A DNA stretch of 64,000 bases from Nocardia donostiensis (lineage in GTDB: Bacteria; Actinomycetota; Actinomycetes; Mycobacteriales; Mycobacteriaceae): assembly GCF_002081715.1 (NCBI RefSeq), contig NZ_MUKP01000026.1:24120-88119 (forward strand). Reading direction: 5' to 3'. The notes under the pieces are model-generated. The model was not told where the DNA came from and did no database searches. It worked only from the letters and a program-made list of their open reading frames with translations. The position numbers and the translations under genes were made by a program. Of the stretch, positions 15,824 through 24,816 are shown one piece after another (positions within the stretch are counted from its first letter, which is position 1; each line of letters opens with the position of its first letter).

Positions 15824-17146
15824 GTGGAGAGACTTCTCGTGGTCGGCGCGGGGCCGAAAGCCGTGGCCGTCGCCGCAAAAGCGCAGGTATTGCGCGAACT
15901 GGGTCTGCCTGCGCCGCATGTCACGGTGGTGGAACCCCATGCGGTGGGCGGCAATTGGCTCGCTTCCGGCGGCTGGACCGATGGACAGCACCGGCTGGGC
16001 ACCAGCCCGGAAAAAGATGTGGGTTTCCCCTACCACTCGAATTGGGCGCGCGGCCACAATCACGCCATCAACGAAGCAATGCTCGCCTTCAGTTGGTCAT
16101 CCTTCCTGGTGGAGCGCGGTACCTACGCCGAATGGGTCGACCGCGGGCGGCCGAGCCCACAACACAATCTGTGGGCCAAGTATCTGCAGTGGGTGGCGAA
16201 CAAAGTCGATCTGGATCTGATCAGTGGGCGGGTGCAGACCATCCGTGCTGCCGCCGACGGCTGGCTGGTCACCGTGGCCGATTCCGACGGCAATACCGCC
16301 GAGGTCGATGCCGATCGGTTGATGATCACCGGCCCGGGTGACAGCAGGCGCGCGCTGGCTCAGCACCCGAAAGTGCTGAGTATCGCCGAGTTCTGGGATC
16401 TGGCCGCCCGCCGTGATCTCCCTGCTTCGTCGCGGGCCGCGGTGATCGGCGGCGGCGAAACCGCGGGGTCGGCGATGGACGAACTGATCCGCCACGATGT
16501 GCTGACCGTTTCGGTGATATCGCCCGGCGCCACCATCTACACCCGCGGCGAAAGCTATTTCGAGAACTCGCTGTTCAGCGATCCCACCAAATGGCGAGCG
16601 CTGAGCATCCAGGAACGCCGGGATGTAGTACGCCGCACCGACCGCGGCGTGTTCTCGGTGCGGGTGCAGGAATCGCTGCTCGCCGACAACCGAGTGCATC
16701 ATCTGCAGGGCCGCGTGGTGCGGTTCGCGGACCAGGGTGACGCGGTCGCGCTCACCTTGCGCAACGAGCTGCGTCCCGACCAGGTACACGCGTTCGACCT
16801 GGTGGTAGACGCGACCGGCGGGCATCCGCTGTGGTTCATGAAGCTGTTCGACGACGAGGCCGCCGATCTGGTCGAGCTGGCCGTCGGCGGCCCGATCACC
16901 CAGCCGAGGCTGGAGGCGTCGATCGGCCACGATCTGTCCGTCGAGGGGCTGGAGGCGAAGCTCTACCTGCCGAACCTGGCCGGTATCGCGCAGGGGCCCG
17001 GATTTCCGAATCTCAGCTGTCTCGGCGAACTTTCCGACCGCGTGCTGGCGACCACGCCCGCGCGGCCGTCTCGTCAGCTCGTATCGGGCGACGGTGCGGC
17101 GCTGGAAACATCGGCGATGCAGACGACATGGCGGAGTGTGCGATGA
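15824..17146 (+). CDS. nbtG: Lysine N6-monooxygenase of siderophore biosynthesis (MbtG/NbtG)
   Basis: 440 residues. An FAD-binding GAGPKAVAVAAKA motif lies at residues 8-20; in MbtG-type enzymes the usual GxGPxx(G/S) glycine is likewise replaced. The NADPH-binding AVIGGGETAGSAMDEL is at about residue 206 and the C-terminal ATGGHP near 325. It hydroxylates the epsilon-amine of lysine using NADPH and O2, the first step to the hydroxamate iron ligand. The GTG start has GGGA upstream. An iron box precedes it, and its stop overlaps the start of an adenylation-like gene (ATGA). It is well separated from the PKS part of the locus at the left end of the window. Confidence 0.9.
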   Translation: MERLLVVGAGPKAVAVAAKAQVLRELGLPAPHVTVVEPHAVGGNWLASGGWTDGQHRLGTSPEKDVGFPYHSNWARGHNHAINEAMLAFSWSSFLVERGTYAEWVDRGRPSPQHNLWAKYLQWVANKVDLDLISGRVQTIRAAADGWLVTVADSDGNTAEVDADRLMITGPGDSRRALAQHPKVLSIAEFWDLAARRDLPASSRAAVIGGGETAGSAMDELIRHDVLTVSVISPGATIYTRGESYFENSLFSDPTKWRALSIQERRDVVRRTDRGVFSVRVQESLLADNRVHHLQGRVVRFADQGDAVALTLRNELRPDQVHAFDLVVDATGGHPLWFMKLFDDEAADLVELAVGGPITQPRLEASIGHDLSVEGLEAKLYLPNLAGIAQGPGFPNLSCLGELSDRVLATTPARPSRQLVSGDGAALETSAMQTTWRSVR

Positions 17147-18222
17147 GTGTGATGACCGGAACCGGATTGCTCGCCGAACGTCCGGGCGCAACAGCGCCCA
17201 GGCTGCAACCGATCCTGACGAGCGAACAGCGCCGGGTGCTCGACGAATGGTCGACCGGTGTCGATCCGTGCGATCTGATCGGCTTGACCACCCTGTTCCG
17301 GCACGGTCGCGCCGTCCCGTCGAGCCGTATCGCCTTCCGCTGCGGCCGTGAAGTTCTCACCTACGGCGAGCTGTTCGACATGCTCGATCGGGGCGAGCCA
17401 CCGAGCCGTTCGGGCGAAACGTCGAGCGCCGGTGTGATCTCCCAGCTGGCCGCCATGCGCAACGCGATCGGCGATGCGGCGGTCCCGCTCGGCGCTCGCG
17501 GGCTGCTGCTGGGGCTGGACGCGTTGGCGGTGGCGGTCGCCGACCGTCGTTGCGTGGCCGCGGACCGGAAGCTGCGCCGGTTCGATCCGGCGCTGCGGCC
17601 CCGAGATGTACGGCTGATCGCGCTGCCGTGGGGTGATCCCCAGGTGGCGGCGGATCTGCTGGCGGCGGTGGCGCACGGTGCGACGGTTGTGATGCCGACG
17701 GTGGCACAGCGCGGGGACGCGGCAGCGTTGGGCGAGTTGATCGCCACACATGCGGCTACACAGGTGATCTCCGACGCCGGGCTGCCGTTGCGGTTGGCCG
17801 CGACGGACGGCGTGCGGCTGGACTCGGTGCAGCGATGGGATCTGGCCGGGACCGTTTGGGCGGAAACGCTTCCCGAATTGGTGCGTTCGGTATCTCCCGA
17901 TGCGGTGAGCACGTTCGCCTACCGTTCGCCTGCTTATCTGGGCGCGGTCGCGCGCGGTCCGCTGGTGTCCGGTGGCTGGGTGCGTCCGGTACCGGGTGCG
18001 AAGGTACTGGTGCTGGACGCGGCACGACGGCCGGTGCTGCCGGGCGTTGCGGGCGATGTGTACGTGGGCGGGCGAGTGCTCGCGGACGGGTTCGCCGACG
18101 GTGCGGACGAGGAACGGTTCGTGGCCGACCCGTTCGAGCCGCAGGGCAGGCTGTACCGCACGGGAGATCGCGCCAGGTGGGTGCAGGGTGGGCGGCTGGT
18201 CGTCGAAGGCCGTCAGTCGTAG
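17143..18222 (+). CDS. Degenerate stand-alone adenylation-domain-like protein coupled to nbtG
   Basis: 359 residues. The start is the ATG that overlaps the nbtG stop by four bases. Several stretches match NRPS adenylation domains in the right order. They are LTYGELFD (A1-like, about residue 70), LIALPWGDPQVAADLLAAVAHGATVVMP (the A4 region), PGAKVLVLDAARRPVLPGVAGDVYVGG and ERFVADPF (A6 region), and LYRTGDRARW (A7) near residue 336. The phosphate-binding A3 loop (TSGSTG type) and the A5 GPTE are absent. The protein stops before the A8 hinge and A10 lysine, and no carrier domain follows. It therefore cannot be a normal amino-acid activator. It may be a remnant or a non-catalytic partner of the monooxygenase. 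Confidence 0.75.
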   Translation: MSVMTGTGLLAERPGATAPRLQPILTSEQRRVLDEWSTGVDPCDLIGLTTLFRHGRAVPSSRIAFRCGREVLTYGELFDMLDRGEPPSRSGETSSAGVISQLAAMRNAIGDAAVPLGARGLLLGLDALAVAVADRRCVAADRKLRRFDPALRPRDVRLIALPWGDPQVAADLLAAVAHGATVVMPTVAQRGDAAALGELIATHAATQVISDAGLPLRLAATDGVRLDSVQRWDLAGTVWAETLPELVRSVSPDAVSTFAYRSPAYLGAVARGPLVSGGWVRPVPGAKVLVLDAARRPVLPGVAGDVYVGGRVLADGFADGADEERFVADPFEPQGRLYRTGDRARWVQGGRLVVEGRQS

Positions 18223-18328
18223 CGACAGGGCTCGACGCTGGGGTGGCTATCAGCACACCAGTGGAAATTCCGGCTTGCGGTGGCTGGATGGCCTCCATCA
18301 AGGTGCGGTAGTGAGAGGAACACGCGAA

Positions 18329-18850
18329 GTGACCTATGCCGCCCTGGCCGAGCGATTGATCTCGCTCGGCATGATCTCTGTCGATACCGCGCACAATGTG
18401 CTCACCGATATGGGCGACCGACAGCACGACAAGTTGGACGACGAAGAGGACTTGTCCTACGCTCTGGTCGATTTCGAGGTGGCGTTTGCGGCCTACGGAG
18501 ACAGTGTCGACGACTTGGAGGGCGCCTACCACAGCATGCTGCTCGACGCAGCAGCGTGCAGTGGTGGAACTGTCGTCATAGACGACGTCGAACTGACCAT
18601 CGACCCGGAGCAGGGGGATGTCCTGCGGTTCGTCCGCAATGGTTCGACCGTCGAATGGACGTTGGATCACCAATGGGACCGCTATGTGGACCACATGGGC
18701 ATCTTGTCTCACGTCGACGCTCTCAACCCAGGCGATGGCAGAGTCTTCCGGTCGGTCGAGCTCGATGAGCCGGGAGACAATTTTTATGTACTCGCCACCG
18801 ACGAGCAGGCACTGGTCCTGACGAATGAGTTCGGCCTACGCCTCGACTGA
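18329..18850 (+). CDS. Hypothetical acidic protein
   Basis: 173 residues from the GTG at 18329, chosen because AGAGGA stands about 9 bases upstream; a GTG at 18311 lacks this. It is strongly acidic, helical in the first half (YAALAERLISLGMI, DEEDLSYALVDFEVAFAAYGD) and beta-rich in the second (GGTVVIDDVELTID, VLRFVRNGSTVEWTLDHQW, DNFYVLATDEQALVL). The shape recalls small immunity-type proteins, but I cannot assign a family and state no function. It is 106 bases beyond the adenylation-like gene. Confidence 0.55.
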   Translation: MTYAALAERLISLGMISVDTAHNVLTDMGDRQHDKLDDEEDLSYALVDFEVAFAAYGDSVDDLEGAYHSMLLDAAACSGGTVVIDDVELTIDPEQGDVLRFVRNGSTVEWTLDHQWDRYVDHMGILSHVDALNPGDGRVFRSVELDEPGDNFYVLATDEQALVLTNEFGLRLD

Positions 18851-19004
18851 TTCCGCGCTCGCGTGCGGTCTCTCGACGCCTTTCGCCGAACTGGCGTGCA
18901 CTTGCGATAGTGGCAGTCGTCCTGACTACGATCACCACCGCTGAGCCACGGAAGTCCGGCCGTTCACCGCTCGGTTTCCCGATACAGCCCGGATTCGGAA
19001 ACGC

Positions 19005-19040
19005 CGAAGGCCCGCCTCCCGAACGGGAAGCGGGCCTTCG
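19005..19040 (-). terminator. Terminator of the S10 ribosomal operon
   Basis: A 16-base inverted repeat with one mismatch (CGAAGGCCCGC followed by a CTCCC/TTCCC segment) and a 4-base loop, 29 bases past the rpsQ stop. It is very GC-rich with only a short T-containing tail on the minus strand. Confidence 0.85.
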
Positions 19041-19068
19041 AACAACGACTGCCAGCCGAGTAGAAGGC

Positions 19069-19344
19069 TTACTTGGCCTTCTCCAAGACCTCCACCAGCC
19101 GCCACCGCTTGGTGGCCGACTGCGGGCGGGTCTCCATCAGCTGCACACGGTCGCCGATACCGGCGATCTCGTTCTCGTCGTGCGCCTTCACCTTCGAGGT
19201 GGTGCGGATGATCTTGCCGTAGAGCGGGTGCTTGACCCGGTCTTCCAGCTCCACCACGATCGTCTTGTTCATCTTGTCCGAAACGACGTAGCCGATCCGC
19301 ACTTTACGACGGCCGCGCACCTCGGTCACCTTCTCGTCGCTCAT
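19069..19344 (-). CDS. rpsQ: 30S ribosomal protein S17 (uS17)
   Basis: 91 residues. The core GRRKVRIGYVVSDKMNKTIVVELEDRVKHPLYGKIIR and the DENEIAGIGDRVQLMETRPQSATKRWRLVEV segment are those of uS17, an early-binding 16S rRNA protein of the small subunit. Length is normal for actinobacteria. The ATG overlaps the rpmC stop (ATGA). It is the last gene before the operon hairpin here; the spc genes that often follow are not adjacent. Confidence 0.98.
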   Translation of the reverse strand: MSDEKVTEVRGRRKVRIGYVVSDKMNKTIVVELEDRVKHPLYGKIIRTTSKVKAHDENEIAGIGDRVQLMETRPQSATKRWRLVEVLEKAK

Positions 19345-19580
19345 GCCGCATCTCCCTTATCAGCGGGTCCGGTGGCCAGACCGAGCTCACGCTCACGCAT
19401 GACCGTGTAGATACGCGCGATCTCGTGACGCACCACACGCAGACGACGGTTGTTGGTCAACTGGCCCGTCGCCATCTGGAAGCGCAGGTTGAACAGCTCT
19501 TCCTTCGATTCACGCAGGCGGGAGACGAGCTCCTCCTCGGTCAGCTCGCGGAGCTCTGCGGCCGGAGTTCCAGTAGCCAT
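19341..19580 (-). CDS. rpmC: 50S ribosomal protein L29 (uL29)
   Basis: 79 residues from the ATG at 19578-19580; a longer open frame upstream lies within rplP and is not used. The LRELTEEELVSRLRESKEELFNLRFQMATGQL helix-turn-helix hairpin and NNRRLRVVRHEIARIYTVMRERE are typical. It binds near the exit tunnel of the large subunit. One base of its ATG is shared with the rplP stop (TGATG). Confidence 0.98.
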   Translation of the reverse strand: MATGTPAAELRELTEEELVSRLRESKEELFNLRFQMATGQLTNNRRLRVVRHEIARIYTVMRERELGLATGPADKGDAA

Positions 19581-19996
19581 CAGAACTGCTCCTCCCTCGT
19601 CACGATCCTGCACTTCATCGGGAGCTTGTGCATCGCACGGCGCAACGCCTCGCGCGCAATCTCCTCGTTCGGGAAACTCATCTCGAACATCACCCGGCCG
19701 GGCTTGACGTTCGCAACCCACCACTCCGGCGAACCCTTACCGGAACCCATGCGGGTTTCGGCGGGCTTCTTGGTGAGCGGGCGATCCGGGTAGATGTTGA
19801 TCCAGATCTTGCCGCCACGCTTGATGTGGCGGGTCATCGCGATACGCGCCGACTCGATCTGCCGGTTGGTGACGTAGCCCGGCTCGAGCGCCTGGATACC
19901 GAAATCACCGAACGCCACCGAGGTGCCGCCCTTGGAGATACCGGTACGGCTCGGGTGATGCTGCTTGCGGTACTTGACCTTACGAGGCATCAGCAT
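19580..19996 (-). CDS. rplP: 50S ribosomal protein L16 (uL16)
   Basis: 138 residues starting MLMPRKVKYRKQHHPSRTG, the standard N-terminus, so upstream in-frame sequence inside rpsC is excluded. The conserved GKIWINIYPDRPLTKKPAETRMGSGKGSPEWWVA block, near the A-site tRNA in the ribosome, is intact. It follows rpsC after 4 bases. Confidence 0.98.
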   Translation of the reverse strand: MLMPRKVKYRKQHHPSRTGISKGGTSVAFGDFGIQALEPGYVTNRQIESARIAMTRHIKRGGKIWINIYPDRPLTKKPAETRMGSGKGSPEWWVANVKPGRVMFEMSFPNEEIAREALRRAMHKLPMKCRIVTREEQF

Positions 19997-20000
19997 GGCG

Positions 20001-20798
<798 letters not shown>

Positions 20799-21197
20799 TT
20801 ACTTTGCCCCTCCCTTCCGGCGGCCACGAGTGCCACCGGCGGTGGGGACGCTCTCGACCTCGATGGTGATGTGGCTGGTGCGCTTGCGGATACGGAACGC
20901 CCGGCCCTGGGCGCGCGGCTGGAACCGCTTCATGGTGGCGCCCTCGTCGACGTAGGCCGTCGAGATGACCAGGGTGTCGGGGTTGAGGCCGAGGTTGTTC
21001 TCGGCGTTCGCCGCGGCACTGGCCACGACCTTGGCGACCGGCTCGCTCGCGGCCTGCGGCGCGAACTTGAGCAGGGCGAGGGCGTCTTCGACCCGCTTGC
21101 CGCGGACCAGGTCCACCACTCGACGAGCCTTCATCGGGGTGACGCGAACGTACTTCGCCGTAGCGCGGGCAGTCGGATTCTGAATATCAGTCGTCAT
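20799..21197 (-). CDS. rplV: 50S ribosomal protein L22 (uL22)
   Basis: 132 residues with AKYVRVTPMKARRVVDLVRGK, the ANAENNLGLNPDTLVISTAYVDEG segment and the tunnel-lining loop MKRFQPRAQGRAFRIRKRTSHITI. The loop is where macrolide-resistance changes occur in other bacteria; nothing unusual is seen. The ATG overlaps the rpsS stop (ATGA). Confidence 0.98.
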   Translation of the reverse strand: MTTDIQNPTARATAKYVRVTPMKARRVVDLVRGKRVEDALALLKFAPQAASEPVAKVVASAAANAENNLGLNPDTLVISTAYVDEGATMKRFQPRAQGRAFRIRKRTSHITIEVESVPTAGGTRGRRKGGAK

Positions 21198-21475
21198 CGC
21201 CGCTTGCTCTTCCGATCTTCCTTGACGTGGCTCCGGAACGTCCTGGTCGGTGCGAACTCACCGAGCTTGTGCCCGACCATGTTCTCCGAGACGAACACCG
21301 GCACGTGCTTACGGCCGTCGTGGACGGCGAAGGTGTGACCGATGAAGTCCGGGGTGATGGTCGAACGACGCGACCAGGTCTTGATGACCTGCTTGGTGCC
21401 CTTGTCGTTCTGCACGTCCACCTTCGCTTGGAGGTGGTCGTCGACGAACGGGCCCTTCTTGAGGCTGCGTGGCAT
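21194..21475 (-). CDS. rpsS: 30S ribosomal protein S19 (uS19)
   Basis: 93 residues with MPRSLKKGPFVDDHL at the start and IKTWSRRSTITPDFIGHTFAVHDGRKHVPVFVSENMVGHKLGEFAPTRTFRSH, all standard for uS19 in the small-subunit head. It lies 15 bases after rplB with a good ribosome site. Confidence 0.98.
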   Translation of the reverse strand: MPRSLKKGPFVDDHLQAKVDVQNDKGTKQVIKTWSRRSTITPDFIGHTFAVHDGRKHVPVFVSENMVGHKLGEFAPTRTFRSHVKEDRKSKRR

Positions 21476-21490
21476 TTCTTACCTCCTCCT

Positions 21491-22327
21491 TCAGCGCTTC
21501 TTGCCGGTACGACGGCGGCGGACGATGAGCTTGTCACTGGGACGGTTGGGCTTGCGGGTGCGGCCTTCCGGCTGGCCCCAGGGCGAGACCGGGTGGCGAC
21601 CACCGGAGGTCTTGCCCTCACCACCGCCGTGCGGGTGGTCGACGGGGTTCATCACGACACCACGAACCGTGGGACGGCGGCCCTTCCAGCGCATCCGGCC
21701 CGCTTTGCCCCAGTTGATGTTCGACTGTTCGGCGTTGCCGACCTCGCCGACGGTGGCGCGGCAGCGCACGTCGACGCGGCGGATTTCACCGGAGGGCATA
21801 CGCAGCGTGGCGTAGGGGCCTTCCTTACCGAGCAGCTGGACGCTGGAACCGGCCGAGCGGGCCATCTTGGCGCCGCCGCCGGGCCGCAGCTCCACGGCGT
21901 GGACGGTGGTACCGGTCGGGATATTACGCAGCGGCAGGTTGTTGCCGGGCTTGATATCCGCGGTCGGGCCGGATTCGATCGGGGTGCCCTGCACCACGCC
22001 CTTGGGGGCGATGATGTAGCGCTTCTCGCCGTCGCGGTAGTGCAGCAGCGCGATATGGGCGGTCCGGTTGGGGTCGTACTCGATGTGTGCGACCTTGGCG
22101 GGTACGCCGTCCTTGTCCATCCGGCGGAAGTCGATCAGCCGGTAGGCACGCTTGTGACCGCCACCGCGGTGCCGGGTGGTGATCCGGCCGTGGGCGTTGC
22201 GGCCACCGCTCTTGCTCAGCGGGCGGATGAGCGACTTCTCGGGGGTCGACCGGGTGATCTCGGCGAAGTCCGAGACAGACGACCCGCGGCGGCCCGGGGT
22301 TGTCGGCTTGTACTTACGGATTGCCAT
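21491..22327 (-). CDS. rplB: 50S ribosomal protein L2 (uL2)
   Basis: 278 residues. It begins MAIRKYKPTTPGRRGSSVSDF and contains GRNAHGRITTRHRGGGHKRAYR, the 23S-binding core, and the C-terminal MNPVDHPHGGGEGKTSGGRHPVSPWG with the peptidyl-transferase-proximal His. It is normal in length. It follows rplW after 33 bases. Confidence 0.98.
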   Translation of the reverse strand: MAIRKYKPTTPGRRGSSVSDFAEITRSTPEKSLIRPLSKSGGRNAHGRITTRHRGGGHKRAYRLIDFRRMDKDGVPAKVAHIEYDPNRTAHIALLHYRDGEKRYIIAPKGVVQGTPIESGPTADIKPGNNLPLRNIPTGTTVHAVELRPGGGAKMARSAGSSVQLLGKEGPYATLRMPSGEIRRVDVRCRATVGEVGNAEQSNINWGKAGRMRWKGRRPTVRGVVMNPVDHPHGGGEGKTSGGRHPVSPWGQPEGRTRKPNRPSDKLIVRRRRTGKKR

Positions 22328-22360
22328 GAGTTCTTCTCTGCTTTCTGGACTTCCGGGCGC

Positions 22361-22666
22361 TTACGCGACCGGGCCTCCGAAGATCTCGATGGGCTTGCTG
22401 TCGGCCGAGATGGTCACGAGCGCGCGCTTGGTGTCCTTGCGCTTGCCGTAACCGAAGCGGGTCCGCTTGCGCTTGCCCTGACGGTTGGCGGTGTTGACGC
22501 TGGTGACCTTCACCCCGAAGATCTTCTCGACGGCGATCTTGATCTGCGTCTTGTTCGAGTCCGGGTGGACCAGGAAGGTGTAGGTGCCTTCCTCGATCAG
22601 CCCGTAGGACTTCTCCGAGATCACCGGCGCCAGCAGGATGTCGCGCGGGTCGGCGATGGTGGTCAC
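22361..22666 (-). CDS. rplW: 50S ribosomal protein L23 (uL23)
   Basis: 101 residues from a GTG that overlaps the rplD stop (GTGA). It contains ILLAPVISEKSYGLIEEGTYTFLVHPDSNKTQIKIAVEKIFGVKV and NRQGKRKRTRFGYGKRKDTKRALV, the exit-tunnel protein that docks trigger factor and SRP. Confidence 0.97.
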   Translation of the reverse strand: MTTIADPRDILLAPVISEKSYGLIEEGTYTFLVHPDSNKTQIKIAVEKIFGVKVTSVNTANRQGKRKRTRFGYGKRKDTKRALVTISADSKPIEIFGGPVA

Positions 22667-23352
22667 TTGCTCTCCTCCTGTGCAGCCTCAGCCGGGCCGT
22701 GCACGAAAGCATTGAGTGCCTCCACGCTGAACACGACCTCGTCGCTCTCCAACACGTCGTAGGTGTTGAGCTGATCCGGCGCGATGGTGTGCACGTGCTC
22801 CAGGTTCCGCGCGCTCTTCCACGCTGCGATGTCCTCACGGCCGAGGACCAGCAGGAACTTCTTCCGGTCCGACAGTTCCGCCAGGAAGGTCTTCGCGGTC
22901 TTGGTCGATGGGGTCTGCCCGGCGACCAGTTCGCTGATCACGTGGATCCGCTCGTTACGCGCCCGGTCCGACAGCGCGCCACGCAGCGCGGCGCGAACCA
23001 TCTTCTTGGGGGTGCGCTGGCTGTAGTCGCGCGGCTTCGGGCCGTGCACGGTGCCACCGCCGGTGAACTGCGGTGCGCGGGTCGATCCCTGGCGGGCGCG
23101 ACCGGTGCCCTTCTGCCGGTACGGCTTCTTGCCACCGCCGCGGACCTCGCCGCGGGTCTTGGTGGAGTGCGTGCCCTGCCGCGCTGCGGCGAGCTGGGCG
23201 ACGACCACCTGGTGCATCAGCGCGATATTGGCGGTCGCGTCGAAGATCTCCGCGGGGAGCTCGACGGTGCCGCTGGTCTTACCGCCGATTTCCTTCACCG
23301 GGAGGGTGAGGTTGGCGGATTTCTTCTCCGTACTCACTGCGGAGCTGGTCAT
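22663..23352 (-). CDS. rplD: 50S ribosomal protein L4 (uL4)
   Basis: 229 residues. It contains the long tunnel loop with GTHSTKTRGEVRGGGKKPYRQKGTGRARQGSTRAPQFTGGGTVHGPKPR and the globular RAALRGALSDRARNERIHVI part. Its ATG overlaps the rplC stop by four bases. In other bacteria uL4 can regulate this operon; no leader structure for that was recognised here. Confidence 0.97.
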   Translation of the reverse strand: MTSSAVSTEKKSANLTLPVKEIGGKTSGTVELPAEIFDATANIALMHQVVVAQLAAARQGTHSTKTRGEVRGGGKKPYRQKGTGRARQGSTRAPQFTGGGTVHGPKPRDYSQRTPKKMVRAALRGALSDRARNERIHVISELVAGQTPSTKTAKTFLAELSDRKKFLLVLGREDIAAWKSARNLEHVHTIAPDQLNTYDVLESDEVVFSVEALNAFVHGPAEAAQEESK

Positions 23353-24014
23353 GCGTGCGCACCACCCTTCACGGCGCTCTTGACGATCACGACGCCGCCT
23401 TTGCGACCCGGGATCGCACCCTTGATCAGCAGCAGGCCGTTCTCGGCGTCCACCTTGTGGACCGACAGGTTCTGCGTGGTGACGCGGTCGTTACCCATCC
23501 GGCCTGCCATCCGCATGCCTTTGAACACGCGCCCGGGGGTGGCGCAGCCACCGATGGAGCCGGGGCGGCGGTGCACAGCCTGCGTACCGTGGCTGGCGCC
23601 CTGGCCGCGGAAGCCGTGACGCTTCATGGTGCCCGCGTAACCCTTGCCTTTGCTGGTGCCGGTCACGTCGACATAGGTGCCTTCTTCGAAGACGTCGGCG
23701 GACAGCTCCTGGCCGACCTCGAAGCCGGAGGCGTCGGCGACGCGGATCTCGGCGACGTGACGGCGCGGGGTGACACCGGCCTTGGCGAACTGGCCGGAGA
23801 CCGGCTTGTTCACCTTGCGGGGGTCGATGGCGCCGAAGGCGAGCTGCACGGCACTGTAGCCGTCGCGCTCTTCGGTCCGGATCTGGGTGACCACGTTGGG
23901 GCCTGCCTTGATAACGGTCACCGGGACGACGCGGTTGTTCTCGTCGAACACCTGGGTCATGCCGAGCTTGGTGCCGAGGATTCCGGCCGCGGGCCTGTTC
24001 TTGTTGTCAGTCAT
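23349..24014 (-). CDS. rplC: 50S ribosomal protein L3 (uL3)
   Basis: 221 residues from the ATG at 24012-24014 (MTDNKNRPAAGILGTKLGMTQVF). A GTG six codons upstream overlaps the rpsJ stop as GTGA and is a real alternative. The conserved KGKGYAGTMKRHGFRGQGASHG and RRPGSIGGCATPGRVFKGMRMAGRMG central extension reaching the peptidyl transferase centre is complete. Confidence 0.96.
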   Translation of the reverse strand: MTDNKNRPAAGILGTKLGMTQVFDENNRVVPVTVIKAGPNVVTQIRTEERDGYSAVQLAFGAIDPRKVNKPVSGQFAKAGVTPRRHVAEIRVADASGFEVGQELSADVFEEGTYVDVTGTSKGKGYAGTMKRHGFRGQGASHGTQAVHRRPGSIGGCATPGRVFKGMRMAGRMGNDRVTTQNLSVHKVDAENGLLLIKGAIPGRKGGVVIVKSAVKGGAHA

Positions 24015-24028
24015 GTCTCGAGTCCCCG

Positions 24029-24334
24029 TCACTGGATGTTGACGTCGACGCTGGCCGGCAGATCGATGCGCATCAGCGCGTCGACCGTCTTCGGCGTCGG
24101 GTCGAGGATGTCGATCAGCCGCTTGTGCGTGCGCATCTCGAAGTGCTCGCGCGAGTCCTTGTACTTGTGCGGCGAACGGATGACGCAGTACACGTTCTTT
24201 TCGGTCGGCAACGGCACCGGCCCGACGACCCGGGCACCGGTGCGGGTCACCGTCTCGACGATCTTGCGCGCAGACGCGTCGATCGCCTCGTGGTCATAGG
24301 CCTTGAGCCTGATGCGGATCTTCTGTCCCGCCAC
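24029..24334 (-). CDS. rpsJ: 30S ribosomal protein S10 (uS10)
   Basis: 101 residues: MAGQKIRIRLKAYDHEAIDASARKIVETVTRTGA, then GPVPLPTEKNVYCVIRSPHKYKDSREHFEMRTHKRLIDI, all canonical. It is the first gene of the S10 operon and also the NusE elongation factor partner. The operon order rpsJ-rplC-rplD-rplW-rplB-rpsS-rplV-rpsC-rplP-rpmC-rpsQ is complete in the window. Confidence 0.98.
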   Translation of the reverse strand: MAGQKIRIRLKAYDHEAIDASARKIVETVTRTGARVVGPVPLPTEKNVYCVIRSPHKYKDSREHFEMRTHKRLIDILDPTPKTVDALMRIDLPASVDVNIQ

Positions 24335-24816
24335 GCTAAGTGTCCTTTTCTCCGCTTTCGTTCGTGGTCCGGAAACCGGTCAGGCATCCGTACCACCCTA
24401 TTTGCACAGCCCGAACACACGAAGACGTCTCAATGGAGACCACGACCGGGGCACGCCCGATCCTCGCCGCTGTTCATCTGTCATGGTTCTCCGGTCCACG
24501 CGGTCGGGCGTGTCGCTCGGCCGCTCATTCCTCGGCCCTGGAATACACATCCCTGTAAGGCTGTCGGAATACCGTCCCGGACGTACCCGCACCGCATCGG
24601 TGGGGTACATGATTGGGTTCTGCTCACCAGGCCCGGCAACGCCGCTTCATCAGGAAACTCGCACTACCCGGGTCAAGGCAACCCGAACAGTATGCCCGAG
24701 AGCTGCGAGCACATCAAATCGGGGGTGGCGGGTCGCTCGAGAGCGGATCGACAGACCCGGCCAGCCGCACGGCCAGTTTCCCCCATACTCAACTTACCGA
24801 CAAGTAAGATCGGTCT
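24335..24816. other. Upstream region of the S10 operon
   Basis: About 480 bases between rpsJ and the divergent hot-dog thioesterase gene. It must hold the S10 promoter and leader. I could not pick a convincing -35/-10 pair for it or an L4-type leader hairpin by eye. Open frames here (for example 24340-24558 on plus) have no protein-like features. Confidence 0.5.
24793..24810 (+). promoter_or_regulatory. Leaderless promoter with an overlapping palindromic operator
   Basis: CTTAC and GTAAG form an inverted repeat separated by 6 bases (24793-24808). It overlaps a TAAGAT -10 hexamer at 24805-24810 whose end is 6 bases before the ATG at 24817. With no ribosome site in that gap, transcription starting at the ATG is expected. 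A repressor bound to the palindrome would block polymerase; the protein is unknown. Confidence 0.5.

Noticed and set aside
21227..22762. 511-codon plus-strand frame in the ribosomal operon
   Set aside because: It is antisense to rpsS, rplB and rplW, which are certain.
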